This document shows positions 11,829 to 21,764 of a DNA stretch of 43,901 nucleotides, piece after piece. The position numbers and the translations under genes are program-made. The notes under the pieces were generated by a model that did not search any database, was not told the origin of the DNA, and saw only the letters and a list, made by a program, of their open reading frames with translations. The first letter of the stretch is position 1. Each line of letters starts with the position of its first letter. The stretch spans positions 1 to 43,901 of the forward strand of contig MUGK01000001.1 of the NCBI GenBank assembly GCA_002007425.1, written 5' to 3'. This stretch comes from Chromatiales bacterium USCg_Taylor (GTDB lineage Bacteria; Pseudomonadota; Gammaproteobacteria; JACCXJ01).

Positions 11829-11917
11829 TTAGAGATCCTCCGCCTTGATCAGGGCGTAGACGAGTAGCCCAGTAACAGCACCGCGATCACGGCACCGATA
11901 ACATAGATCGCACTCAT
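11829..11917 (-). pseudogene. kdpF: KdpF small subunit, 1-nt short of an intact frame
   Basis: Reads MSAIYVIGAVIAVLLLGYSSTP*; one added base restores MSAIYVIGAVIAVLLLGYLVYALIKAEDL* abutting kdpA; not in supplied ORF track. Confidence 0.85.
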
Positions 11918-11918
11918 A

Positions 11919-12014
11919 TCATTTCCTCCGAGGCATCAGCCGCTCGCAACCGATGGCAAGCGCAACGGTTAAAAGAAAGAACGCGCCGATCAACGCACAC
12001 CAGACGATATCCAT
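11919..12014 (-). CDS. 31-aa small membrane protein ORF upstream of kdpF
   Basis: MDIVWCALIGAFFLLTVALAIGCERLMPRRK*; GGAGG upstream, stop 1 nt before kdpF ATG; single TM; not in supplied ORF track. Confidence 0.65.
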   Translation of the reverse strand: MDIVWCALIGAFFLLTVALAIGCERLMPRRK

Positions 12015-12170
12015 AGGTCCTCCGACTTGAATGACACGGTTCAAAGACTACCCGAAGACTACCAACTTGGGCATCAACTCGGTGAAAAGAATATGGGCTA
12101 CGGTATAAAAATGGTGTAAATGCGATCGGCGTGCTCGGGGCTCAACCTGCGGTGTTCACCCTCGCGCGAT

Positions 12171-12740
12171 TCGGGGACACGGATCGCTTTGGCCGCTGTG
12201 CCGCTGCACCTCATCCAGCGATGCAACAACCGCGCTGCCTGTTTCTTCGAGGAGGACTACTGGTTCTATCTCGACCCCCTAGGCGAGCTCTCGGGTAAGT
12301 CGATTGCGCAGTGCATGCCTATGTGCTGATGACCACTCACGTGAATCTGCTCCTCACGCCAGACAAGGCAGACAATGCCTCGTTGCTGTTGAAACAACTG
12401 GGCCAGCGCTACGTTCAGTACATCAACCGCAGCTATTGTCGCAGCGGTACCCTTGGGGAAGGCCGCTTTCGGTCTAGCGTTGCACGAGAGGAGGACTATG
12501 TGCTCGCCTGCTACCGGTATATCGAAGTGAATCAGGCGCGGGCAGAGATAGTGAAGCACCCGCGGTACTACCGTTGGTCGAGCTACCGGATCAACGCCGA
12601 AGGGCAGGCATCGAATGTGATCACTCAGCATGAACAATACCGAGCACTGGGGCGCTCAGAGGAAGCGCGCCGGGAAGCCTACCGGGTCCTTGTTCAAAAC
12701 CGAGCTGAGGTGCTACGGGACACCCGTGCGGCGACAACGC
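12171..12740 (+). pseudogene. REP-associated tyrosine transposase (RAYT / IS200-like), degenerate
   Basis: RIALAAVPLHLIQRCNNRAACFFEEDYWFYLD then in another frame VHAYVLMTTHVNLLLTPDKADNASLLLKQLGQRYVQYINRSYCRSGTLGEGRFRSS...YRYIEVNQARAEIVKHPRYYRWSSYR. Confidence 0.88.
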
Positions 12741-12755
12741 AAAATACTTCACAGC

Positions 12756-12905
12756 GTTTTTCGCGACAGAAAGGTGGAGAACCAATGGCTGCGAGAGCCG
12801 CAAAGCCTGTTGGACGGCAGCAGCCCACGCGATCTCCTGCTTGAGGGGTCTTGGCCTAACTTGCTGCGCGTTCGGCAGTTCACCGAAATGATGGCAGGCT
12901 TATAA
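12756..12905 (+). pseudogene. C-terminal fragment of Xre/MbcA/ParS-type antitoxin
   Basis: VENQWLREPQSLLDGSSPRDLLLEGSWPNLLRVRQFTEMMAGL* matches toxin-binding domain pattern; stop 5 nt before RES gene. Confidence 0.65.
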
Positions 12906-12910
12906 AAAGC

Positions 12911-13549
12911 GTGATCGAAGATATCCCTAAGGAATTCTTTCGCTCCATCACCTTTCGTTATGCCTCCCAAGAAGACAACATAGAGGTTCTCGTGGAGATG
13001 GGCCTCCAGCCCGAGAATAGTGAAGAGATGCTTGCTTTCTTGCGGGACCGTCACAAGGAGGACTCTCTCGAATCGCTTTTAGACAAGCCGTTTGAGGCGA
13101 AACTGCAGCTTATTCCGCAGCCCACCCGCTTTTCCGATGGCACGATCCGGGTTTTCTACAGTGCTCCGGAGGTGGACACCGCCGAAGTCGAGGTCCGGGA
13201 TTTGTATCTCACGCATGCGTTTGGCAACACCAGGGAATGGCGCACGGTCTATTACATGAGCTTCTCCTGCGATTATGCTGGAGACACTAAGGACCTGAGG
13301 CCCCATGTGGCAACGCTGCCGTGCCTTATCCAGGATGAAGAACCAGGATGCCCGGGTTGTCATCGCATCGCGGCTGAAGCTGTAAGGGATGGACTGAATG
13401 GGCTTTTAACACCGTCGGCAAGAAAACCGGGTGGAACCTGCCTTCCCGTGTTTCGACGGGAAGCTCTGTCAAACCCCAGAAAACACGAGTGGGTTGCATT
13501 TAGGTTCGATCCTGAAACAGGCTTGGTTTCGCCCTCAACATCTTCCTGA
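12911..13549 (+). CDS. RES-domain protein (toxin of RES-Xre type TA family)
   Basis: TRFSDGTIRVFYSAPEVDTAEVEV...YYMSFSCDYAGDTKDLRP...CHRIAAEAVRDGLNGLLTPSARKPGGTCLPVFRREAL; retains R, Y and E of the RES pattern. Confidence 0.75.
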   Translation: MIEDIPKEFFRSITFRYASQEDNIEVLVEMGLQPENSEEMLAFLRDRHKEDSLESLLDKPFEAKLQLIPQPTRFSDGTIRVFYSAPEVDTAEVEVRDLYLTHAFGNTREWRTVYYMSFSCDYAGDTKDLRPHVATLPCLIQDEEPGCPGCHRIAAEAVRDGLNGLLTPSARKPGGTCLPVFRREALSNPRKHEWVAFRFDPETGLVSPSTSS

Positions 13550-13569
13550 AATGAGCAATTGCTGTGGAC

Positions 13570-13930
13570 CATGTATTCTGACTTTACAAACTCTCCCCAG
13601 CCAAGCGGCGGTGCCCACGCCGTAACGCTGCGTCAACGCACAGGGCTTTAGCTTGCGTGCGCTGCGCCATCAATCAGCGCCATAAGCTCGAACACCTATG
13701 TCGCTACATCACCCGGCCCGCCATTGCCAACGAACGACTCAACCGCAATCGCGACGGCCAAGTCGTGCTGCAACTCAAGAGCCCCTATCACGACGGGACC
13801 ACCCATATCGTAATGGAACCCCTGAAGTTTATGCAGCGATTCGCCGCGCTGGTTCCCCGTCCAAGGCTGCGTCTCATTCGCTTCCATGGTGTGCTCGCAC
13901 CTAACGCCAAGCTACGTCCCGCAGGGGCTA
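13570..13930 (+). pseudogene. IS91-family (Y2) transposase C-terminal remnant
   Basis: ILTLQTLP..., then CAINQRHKLEHLCRYITRPAIANERL...LKSPYHDGTTHIVMEPLKFMQRFAALVPRPRLRLIRFHGVLAPNAKLR. Confidence 0.85.
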
Positions 13931-13989
13931 AAGGGGCCAGGCTCAGATATTTTCACAATGGTAGCTCTCCCTGCTCAGCGATGGCTTAC

Positions 13990-14230
13990 CCCGTGACATT
14001 AGCGTCTAGTCGCGGCCGGCCCCGCGGCCTCGCCTCGCGCCGTTGCCCCGTCATGCGCTCAATCTTGGCATAGAAACGTCGCCCAAAGGCTGGCTAGGGT
14101 ATCAGCGCCAGCCGTAGGTCACGGAGGGTCTCCGGATCGAGAGGGGACCGGAACCGGTAAGCGACGCGTCGCGCGTTGTCGGCCGCCCCCAATGCCAGGT
14201 AGACCGGACGAGGAGCGCCAGCGGCGGCCC
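13990..14230 (-). pseudogene. Second RAYT transposase 3' fragment
   Basis: Minus strand: VYLALGAADNARRVAYRF...LDPETLRDLRLAL-IP*PAFGRRFYAKIERMTGQRREARPRGRPRLDAN; internal stop. Confidence 0.75.
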
Positions 14231-14296
14231 ACCCGACCCGGCTGCGCCCCGACGACCAGGCGCGGCTCAAGGGTCTGATCGAGGAGGCGGGCCGGC

Positions 14297-16630
14297 TTAC
14301 CTGCGGCCCACCGGCGGGTCGGCGTCGGGCCGGGCGCGGAACAGGATCCACAGCGCCGCCGGCAGGGCGGTGAAGTCGGCCAGCATCGAGAGCAGGAAGG
14401 CGAGCGCGGCGAGCAAGCCGAACTCGCGCATCGGCGGCAGCTCGGCCAGCATGAAGGCCAGGAAGCCGCCGGCGTTGATCAGCGTGGCGAAGAGGATGGC
14501 GCGCCCGGCTACCTGCAGCGTGTGCCGCATCGCCTGCTCGACCGTGCCGTCCCGCCGCCCCTCGAGGTAGTGGTAGAAGAAGTGGATTTGATCGTTCACC
14601 GACGCGCCCAGCACGGTCGAGGCGATCAAGATGGTGGCGATGTTCAACATCAGGCCGGTAGCGCGCATGAACAGGAACATCACCAGGATGGCGAAGATCG
14701 ACGGGATGATCGCCATCAGCCGTGCGGTGCCGCTGCGGAAGACGACCAGGAAAGCGCCGAAGATCACGACTACCGTGAGCGCGAAGCTGTGTACCAGCGT
14801 CGGCACCAAGTTCTGCGCCGTCTTGGCGTTGAGGGGCGCCAGGCCGACGGTCTCGATCGCGAACGCGGCGAGCGCCGGGGTCGCCGCTAGCGTCTCGCTC
14901 CAGATCCGCCGCACCGAGGCGTTGAGGCGCTGGAAGCCGGGATCGTCGACGACGTGCGAGATCACCGTCACCTGCGTCTGCGCCAGCTCGTGCGGCTGCA
15001 CGAAGCGTTGCAGCATCGGCTCCTGCGGCACCAGGCCCTCGAGGTCGGTGGCGAGTTGCTCGACCGCCGCCGGATCCTGCGGCCAGGCGTCGCCCTCGCC
15101 GCTCAAATAGCGGATCAGGCGCAGGATGCTGGTCGGACCGATCGCGGCGCCGACGTCGGGATCGGCCTCAAGCGCCTGCTGGAAGCGGTGTAGCCCGTTG
15201 AGCACGTCGGGCTCGGAGACGCTCCCGAGATCGCCGCGCAGCCACACGTGGGTGACCGAGAGCCCGGGGGTGATCGGACCGAGGCGTTTGCTGTCGCGGT
15301 AGAGCGGCGCCGAGTGATTCATGTGCTCGACCGGCTCGGTAAGCAGCGGCATCGGCGCCAGCAGGCCCGGGAAGCCGAACAGCGCCGCGGCGCCGGCGGC
15401 CGACAGGGCCAACGCCGAGCCGACCAGCGGCCAGCGCCAGCGGTAGCTGAAGCGCGGCAGCCACGCCGTCAGGCGGTCAAAGCCGATGCTCGCGGCGCGC
15501 CGCTCCTGCTGCGTCGGCGTGCGCAACGCCGCTTGTAGGGCCGGCAAGAGCGTGAACACGATCACCCAGGAGGCGGTGACGCCGACGGCGACCCAGATGC
15601 CCATCTCGCGGATGGGCCGGATGTCCGACACCGCCAGCGCCGCGAAGCCGGCCGCGGTGGCGAACATCGAAGCCGTGCAGGGGACAAACTTGTTGCACAG
15701 CGCGAACACCTGGTGTGCGGCGACCGGCCGCGCCAGTGGGCGTTCGACGAAGCGCGAGTGCAGGTAGACGAGCGTGGCCGTGGCGGTGACCAGGATGGTC
15801 ATCGGCACCATAGGCGAGACGATGGTGAAGGTGCCGCCGGTGACCCCAATGTAGCCGACCGAGACGGCGAGACAGACGCCGAGCGTGATGAGGAAGGCAA
15901 CCAGCGTGCGCGCCGAGCGGTAGAGGGCGACATTCAGCGCGACGACGAAGGCGGTGAAGACCAGGAAGTAGATCGGCGCGGAGCGCTGCGTCTCGTCGAG
16001 ATACACGTTGACATACGGCTGGCCAAGCCGGTGCAGGCCGGCGATGGGACCGAGGCGCGCCGCGACGCCGGCGATCGCCTGCTCGATCTCGTCGAGCAGC
16101 AGCAGGCGGTCGGCGCTGCCGCGCACTTCGAAGACCAGCGCCAGGGCGATGTAGCCGCTGCCGAGCAGGCCCTGGCGGCGGAACTGGTCGGTGCCGGTGG
16201 CAAATTGGCGCAAGGCGGTGAGGCTCTCGGGGGTGGGCTCGAAGCCGGCCTTGGCGCGCCGGTACACCGACAGCACCGAGTTGGTGGTTACGCGCGGGTT
16301 GGTCTGGATGGCGCGCTCGAGCGCGTCGAGCTTGGTGATCACCTCGGGCGCGAGCGGGTCCGGCGTCTCGACCAGCAGCAGCGCGTACTCGCCGCCGCCG
16401 AACACCTGCTCGAAAGCGCGCGTGGCCACGTAGTCGGGATCGGTGGCGACGATCAGCCTGTCGATCGAGTTGTCCTGTCCGACCTTGGCGGCGTAGTAGG
16501 CGCTCGGCGGAAGCAGCAGCGCATAGCAGGCGATCACCCACCAGCGCCGCTTGATCAGCGCCGCGAAAAAGCGCGCCAGCGCGCCGCCGGCTTCGGTGGA
16601 GGTATCGATGGCGAGTCGCTTGACGCTCAT
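14297..16630 (-). CDS. MMPL/RND superfamily exporter
   Basis: 777-aa ORF with two TM bundles and large periplasmic loops. Confidence 0.85.
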   Translation of the reverse strand: MSVKRLAIDTSTEAGGALARFFAALIKRRWWVIACYALLLPPSAYYAAKVGQDNSIDRLIVATDPDYVATRAFEQVFGGGEYALLLVETPDPLAPEVITKLDALERAIQTNPRVTTNSVLSVYRRAKAGFEPTPESLTALRQFATGTDQFRRQGLLGSGYIALALVFEVRGSADRLLLLDEIEQAIAGVAARLGPIAGLHRLGQPYVNVYLDETQRSAPIYFLVFTAFVVALNVALYRSARTLVAFLITLGVCLAVSVGYIGVTGGTFTIVSPMVPMTILVTATATLVYLHSRFVERPLARPVAAHQVFALCNKFVPCTASMFATAAGFAALAVSDIRPIREMGIWVAVGVTASWVIVFTLLPALQAALRTPTQQERRAASIGFDRLTAWLPRFSYRWRWPLVGSALALSAAGAAALFGFPGLLAPMPLLTEPVEHMNHSAPLYRDSKRLGPITPGLSVTHVWLRGDLGSVSEPDVLNGLHRFQQALEADPDVGAAIGPTSILRLIRYLSGEGDAWPQDPAAVEQLATDLEGLVPQEPMLQRFVQPHELAQTQVTVISHVVDDPGFQRLNASVRRIWSETLAATPALAAFAIETVGLAPLNAKTAQNLVPTLVHSFALTVVVIFGAFLVVFRSGTARLMAIIPSIFAILVMFLFMRATGLMLNIATILIASTVLGASVNDQIHFFYHYLEGRRDGTVEQAMRHTLQVAGRAILFATLINAGGFLAFMLAELPPMREFGLLAALAFLLSMLADFTALPAALWILFRARPDADPPVGRR

Positions 16631-16717
16631 GGTTCCGATGACGGAATTGCCGCTTCGTAAAACACCGCGCGCGGAGCAAACAATTCAAACTCGCACTTCT
16701 TCGCAAAAGTAGCTTGC

Positions 16718-18037
16718 TTAGCCCCTCATCCCGCTCGGCCTCCGCGGTGTGCGTCCGGGGTGGCTCGGCCGGAAACCGACATGCTTGCCGTGCGGCCGGT
16801 GTATGGCATCGGAACCGGCACGTCCGCGCGGCCCGTTCTGACCCCGATGCGGCGGCTTGGGTTTACGCGCCACCGGTTTGGGGCCGGTGGGCTCGAGCCC
16901 CGGGATCACCTGCCGGTCCAGTTTCTGGGCGGTCAGTCGCTCGATGCGCCCGAGCTTAATCCCATCTCCCGGCCCTACCAACGAGATGGCGGTACCGGGA
17001 ACGCCGGCGCGGCCGGTGCGCCCGATCCGATGGATATAGTCCTGCGCAACCACGGGAAGGTCAAAGTTGATCACATGGCTGATATCCTTGATGTCGAGCC
17101 CACGGGCGGCCACGTCGGTCGCGACGAGGACACGCAGCTTACCCCTACGCAGGCGTTCCACGGTGCGATTCCGGGCGCTTTGCCGCATGTCCCCGTGTAA
17201 AGCAGCCGCCGCGTGCCCATCCGCTTCGAGGGTTCCGGCCAGGTTTTCGGCCCCGCGTTTAGTCGCGGTAAAAATGATGGCCTGGTAGACCTTCGTATCT
17301 TGTAGCAGGTGATCGAGAAGGGCGTGCTTGTGTTTCGTATCATCGAAACGGTGCATCCGCTGCTCGATCAAGCGGTGGCGCTCCTTGATGCCGGCGATCT
17401 GGACGCGGACCGGATCCTGTAACAAGCGCTGCGCGACCCGCAGGATGTCCCCTTCCAAGGTGGCCCCGAACAGCAAGCTCTGACGCCCGGCCGGCGTGGC
17501 CGCCGCGATGCGCTCGACGTCCTCGATGAAGCCCATGTCCAGCATGCGATCGGCCTCGTCGAGGACCAAGACCTCCAACCGGGAGAAGTCGAGTCGGCCT
17601 CGCTCCATATGATCGAGCAAACGCCCCGGCGTGGCCACCAGGACGTCCAGGAGCCTGCCGAGCAGTTGTTGTTGCGGCGGATAGGCGACACCGCCCACGA
17701 TGGTCCCGAACGAGCAACGCGTGAAGCGGCCGAGCTGCCGGATCGATTCGTTGATTTGGTTGGCCAACTCGCGCGTCGGGGTCAGGACTAGCACCCGCGG
17801 GCCGCGGCCGCGCGCCTTGGATGGCGTCAGCAAGCGCTGCAAGGCGGGCAACACGAAAGCGGCCGTCTTGCCCGTGCCGGTCTGCGCCGAGGCCATGACG
17901 TCACGGCCCTCCAGGGCGAGCGGTATAACCTGACGCTGCACCTCGGTGGGCAAACGAAAGCCGCTGGCTTCGATAGCGCGTAGCAGCAAAGAATCGAGAT
18001 GTAATTCTTGAAATGACAAAGCATAATCCTCGTCCAC
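16718..18037 (-). CDS. rhlE: DEAD-box RNA helicase, RhlE-like
   Basis: SAQTGTGKTAAF, PTRELA, VLDEADRMLDMGF, HRIGRTGRAG; basic C-term. Confidence 0.9.
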   Translation of the reverse strand: MDEDYALSFQELHLDSLLLRAIEASGFRLPTEVQRQVIPLALEGRDVMASAQTGTGKTAAFVLPALQRLLTPSKARGRGPRVLVLTPTRELANQINESIRQLGRFTRCSFGTIVGGVAYPPQQQLLGRLLDVLVATPGRLLDHMERGRLDFSRLEVLVLDEADRMLDMGFIEDVERIAAATPAGRQSLLFGATLEGDILRVAQRLLQDPVRVQIAGIKERHRLIEQRMHRFDDTKHKHALLDHLLQDTKVYQAIIFTATKRGAENLAGTLEADGHAAAALHGDMRQSARNRTVERLRRGKLRVLVATDVAARGLDIKDISHVINFDLPVVAQDYIHRIGRTGRAGVPGTAISLVGPGDGIKLGRIERLTAQKLDRQVIPGLEPTGPKPVARKPKPPHRGQNGPRGRAGSDAIHRPHGKHVGFRPSHPGRTPRRPSGMRG

Positions 18038-18294
18038 CGACCACCGGCGGAAACTTGAGCCAAGTATCTGAACCGAGTCACAGGGGATCCGCGGAAGCCG
18101 CGCCCGGGAGGCACCGGTACCGCAGGCTTGGAGACACTGTATAGGCAGCTACCGCTGTGGTGAGGGGAGCCCGCCGGGTTCCTTACCGCTTTATTGCCCG
18201 CTGAAGGGCCTTCATTAATAGGGCGGCGGGTGAGGACTATACGCAAGTCAAGCCATGGGTTCAAGGCGAGCCGTCATAATTGATGCTTGCGCCG

Positions 18295-19158
18295 CTACGG
18301 GCGGCTTCGGCCCATGAGTCCTTGTACGGCCTGAATAAGATCTGCGGGCAATACGACGGTTTTACTGCTGGGTGACGCCGCCAGATCCTTGATCGCCATG
18401 ATATAGCGTTCCCCCAAAAGGAAATAGGCGGGCAAATCGCGATCGGAGATCGCATCGGTCACTTTCTTAATCGCTTCCGACGCGCCGCTGGCGAGGGTAA
18501 TTTGCGCCGCGGCGTCGCGTTTCGCGGCTTCCAAGCGCGCCTCCGCCTGAAGAATGGCCGCCTGTTTCTCCCCTTCCGCCTTGATGACGGCCGCTTTTCG
18601 CTCGCGCTCGGCGGCCGCCTGTTTTTCCATCGACGTTTGCATCGATGCCGACGGTTTGATGTCCTGGATTTCAACGGATTTCACCGTTAGCCCCCAGTCG
18701 GCCACGTCGTCGGAAATCGACTCCTTCAGCCTCACCTTGATCTGATCGCGTGAGGACAGCGCATGGTCGAGTTCCATCTCGCCGATGATCGATCGCAACG
18801 TGGTTTGGGTAATATTCGTGACTCCGGAGCGAAAGTCCGTGATGCCGTAGACCGCCTTGACGGTGTCGGTCACCTTCACGAAGGCGATCGCATTGGTAAT
18901 GATGACAACATTGTCGCGCGTGATCACATCTTGCTCAGGTATATCGAGGATGAGATCCTTGGTGGGCACCCGGTAGGCTACCCGATCGATGTACGGGATC
19001 AGAAACCGCAATCCCGCCGTCAAGGTCGTATTGAATTTTCCCAGCCGTTCGACCACCCATTCTTCGCCTTGCGGCACGGTGCGCACCGCTTTGGCAATCG
19101 TGACCAGGATAATAATGAATACCGCAAAGGCAATCAGTGTAAATTCTGTAAATTCCAC
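18295..19158 (-). CDS. SPFH/stomatin-like (paraslipin, QmcA-type) membrane protein
   Basis: VPQGEEWVVERLGKFNTTLTAGLRFLIPYIDRVAYRVPTKD...; paired with NfeD. Confidence 0.9.
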   Translation of the reverse strand: MEFTEFTLIAFAVFIIILVTIAKAVRTVPQGEEWVVERLGKFNTTLTAGLRFLIPYIDRVAYRVPTKDLILDIPEQDVITRDNVVIITNAIAFVKVTDTVKAVYGITDFRSGVTNITQTTLRSIIGEMELDHALSSRDQIKVRLKESISDDVADWGLTVKSVEIQDIKPSASMQTSMEKQAAAERERKAAVIKAEGEKQAAILQAEARLEAAKRDAAAQITLASGASEAIKKVTDAISDRDLPAYFLLGERYIMAIKDLAASPSSKTVVLPADLIQAVQGLMGRSRP

Positions 19159-19170
19159 GGTCCCTCCCCG

Positions 19171-19611
19171 CTATGAAAGCTTTTCGACCTTGAGTGTCTG
19201 CCCCACGACATCCACTATTTTAGCGCGTTCGCCGGAGGCGATCCGTTCATCCGCGATCACCGGCCAGGTCTCCGATCCGAGTATCGGTTTTTGAAATCGA
19301 ATCGTACCCCGTTGCATCTCGGATACCTCCTGGACGATCAGACCCCGTTCCCCGACAACGGCCTCCTTTGAGAGGCCCGACCGGGTCCGATGCGGCGCCG
19401 GAAATAGCTTGAACCAGAGCACGGCCATCCCGACGGACAGCCCTCCCCAGAGCGAGATCTCCTGCGCGAGGCTGAGATCGACATAGGCGGCCACGATGCC
19501 CACCAGCACGGCCGCGACACCGAACCACAGGATAAAGAACGTCGGGCCCAAAAGCTCGATCAGCATTAGTCCAATCCCACCGACGATCCAAGCCCACCAA
19601 GGTATTTGCAT
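19171..19611 (-). CDS. NfeD-family membrane protein
   Basis: Short multi-TM N-term plus OB-fold-like C-term (GERGLIVQEV...SGERAKIVDVVGQTLKVEKL), upstream of SPFH gene. Confidence 0.85.
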   Translation of the reverse strand: MQIPWWAWIVGGIGLMLIELLGPTFFILWFGVAAVLVGIVAAYVDLSLAQEISLWGGLSVGMAVLWFKLFPAPHRTRSGLSKEAVVGERGLIVQEVSEMQRGTIRFQKPILGSETWPVIADERIASGERAKIVDVVGQTLKVEKLS

Positions 19612-19621
19612 GAGGCGAATC

Positions 19622-20398
19622 CTATTGATGACTAGCGCAAGAGTCAGAATATTGCTCTATAAGTGACTCCAGCGGGGACACCGGTCCATCATCGGTCTCT
19701 TCACGCCGCCACAGGCACCGGCCGCCGCTCGCGCGATCGATAATCTCCAGAAGCCTGTGGTGCTCCTTCCGCTCCCCCTCACTAGGAATGATCACGGGTA
19801 GCGGCGGCCGTTTTTCGGCGCGGATCGATTCTATTTTCTTTCTGACGGCAGGCCTAAAGTCATCCAGGAGCAGATCGGCTTGTCCGCCGGTAATCGCAAG
19901 ATAAACATCGGCAAGGATCTCCGCATCGAGCAAGGCGCCGTGCTGTATGCGCGCCGAGTTGTCGATCTGGTAGCGCTTGCACAAGGCGTCCAAGCTATTC
20001 TTTTGTCCAGGATGTAACTCGCGTGCCAGGGCCAGAGTGTCGATCACCGCACAGACTTCCTCGATCCGCCCCCACTCCGGCCCGAGCCGCCGGAGCTCGC
20101 TGTTGATAAAGCCGACATCAAAGGCGGCGTTGTGGATGATAAGCTCGGCGCCTTGGATGAAGTCTAAAAATTCCTTCGCGATGTCTGCGAATCGTGGACT
20201 GTCCTTGAGTTGCGCGAGGGTAATACCGTGCACCTCCACCGCGCCGGGATCGATGTCCCGGTCCGGGCAAAGATAATAATGAAACCGGCGCTCGCTCACT
20301 CGCCGATTGACGAGATCCACGCAGCCAATCTCGATGATTCGATGACCCTCTCCCGGCTCGAGGCCCGTGGTTTCCGTATCTAGTACGACCTGGCGCAT
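19622..20398 (-). CDS. dnaQ: DNA polymerase III epsilon subunit
   Basis: MRQVVLDTETTGLEPGEGHRIIEIGC...IIHNAAFDVGFINSEL; beside rnhA. Confidence 0.95.
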   Translation of the reverse strand: MRQVVLDTETTGLEPGEGHRIIEIGCVDLVNRRVSERRFHYYLCPDRDIDPGAVEVHGITLAQLKDSPRFADIAKEFLDFIQGAELIIHNAAFDVGFINSELRRLGPEWGRIEEVCAVIDTLALARELHPGQKNSLDALCKRYQIDNSARIQHGALLDAEILADVYLAITGGQADLLLDDFRPAVRKKIESIRAEKRPPLPVIIPSEGERKEHHRLLEIIDRASGGRCLWRREETDDGPVSPLESLIEQYSDSCASHQ

Positions 20399-20408
20399 TA
20401 GAGCTTCC

Positions 20409-20921
20409 TTAGTCTGTCGTCGCGTTCCTATCGCCGCTTGCACGAGCAGCTAAAAGCCGGTCGATCGCGCGATTTGCCAAGCGATCGACACGCTCGTTTT
20501 CAACGTGCCCCGAGTGGCCCTTCACCCATTGCCACGTTATATCGTGGCGCGACGCTGCGGCGGCCAGCCGTTGCCAGAGATCGACGTTTTTAACCGGCTG
20601 TTTATCCGCAGTACGCCATCCGCGCCGCTGCCAGCGCGGGAGCCACTCGGTGATACCGTTTTTTACGTAGGCCGAGTCGGTCGTCAACCGGACCCCGCAA
20701 TGGTGCTTCAATGCTTCGAGTCCCCGAATAGCGGCCATGAGCTCCATGCGGTTGTTGGTCGTAAACGGCTCGGCGCCGCTCAGCGTCTTCTCCTTTCCCC
20801 TATAGCGTAGCAAGACCCCCCATCCCCCGGGTCCGGGATTCCCGCGGCAAGCGCCATCGGTAAACATCTCAACGCAGATTTCATCCGAGGTCTCGTGCGC
20901 AAAGCCTGGACGAGCGGCCAT
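20409..20921 (-). CDS. rnhA: Ribonuclease HI
   Basis: [22 protein letters not shown]...[16 protein letters not shown]...[19 protein letters not shown]. Confidence 0.95.
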   Translation of the reverse strand: MAARPGFAHETSDEICVEMFTDGACRGNPGPGGWGVLLRYRGKEKTLSGAEPFTTNNRMELMAAIRGLEALKHHCGVRLTTDSAYVKNGITEWLPRWQRRGWRTADKQPVKNVDLWQRLAAAASRHDITWQWVKGHSGHVENERVDRLANRAIDRLLAARASGDRNATTD

Positions 20922-20922
20922 G

Positions 20923-21687
20923 CTAGGGCTCGACTCGTTGCACGGACGAGCCGGCGACGCCACCATGGAGAACTCTACGCTGCGCGTGCCGCCGCGCCCC
21001 GATCGGCGTCATCGCCTCGATACGCTTTTTCCCGACCAGGAGATACACCCCGCCGAAACCGAGCCAAGCGCCGATACGCTCGCTAATCTCCCATCGCCGC
21101 TCGGCCGGCGCGTTAGCCCAGGGCGCGCGCACATTGAACCGGCGCGATTGCACAATATCAAATCCAAGATTGCGCAGCCGAGCTTGAAGCCGCCCCATCG
21201 CCAAGAACCGCCCACACCAAGGTACGCGCTTTCCCCACGCGCTGCAAAGGCGCCACAGCCCCCATAAGCTCCATGGATTGAATCCCAAGATCACCACGTG
21301 ACCTTCGCCCGCAAGAACGCGTTCGGTTTCGCGCAAGACTTCCATCCCGTCCGATTGGAACTCCAAGACATGCGGCAGGACGATCACATCGATACTGCGG
21401 GTTTGCAGCGGTAGCGCCCCCGCCGTGCATAATGGATGACCAAGCATTGCGATAGGCAATTGCGGGTCGATATTGAGCACGATTCGATGCGCGATGCGGC
21501 TGCCCGCAAACAGGTCGGCCGCGCCGAGCGCTCCGATTTGGACGATATGAAAACCGAACAGGCCCGATAAAACCGGGCCGAGCTGGGCGCGTTCGGCTTG
21601 CAATACGGAATGCCCGAGAGGGCCTTGAAACCATTCCACCAGCCGCGTCCACAAGGAAAGCGATCGATCGTCGCTGATCAGAACCAT
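20923..21687 (-). CDS. SAM-dependent methyltransferase
   Basis: [43 protein letters not shown]; position between rnhA and gloB. Confidence 0.8.
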   Translation of the reverse strand: MVLISDDRSLSLWTRLVEWFQGPLGHSVLQAERAQLGPVLSGLFGFHIVQIGALGAADLFAGSRIAHRIVLNIDPQLPIAMLGHPLCTAGALPLQTRSIDVIVLPHVLEFQSDGMEVLRETERVLAGEGHVVILGFNPWSLWGLWRLCSAWGKRVPWCGRFLAMGRLQARLRNLGFDIVQSRRFNVRAPWANAPAERRWEISERIGAWLGFGGVYLLVGKKRIEAMTPIGARRHAQRRVLHGGVAGSSVQRVEP

Positions 21688-21764
21688 GATGGATCCGGCA
21701 TGTCGCGACTGTATACTGGCCTCGTCATACTGGCCGCATCGAGGTCATCCGCGGAGATAAAAGC

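Noticed and set aside
15713-16660. 315-aa plus-strand ORF (and 15477..16706 minus, alternate frame)
   Set aside because: Low-complexity R/A/D/G-rich products overlapping the well-supported MMPL exporter.
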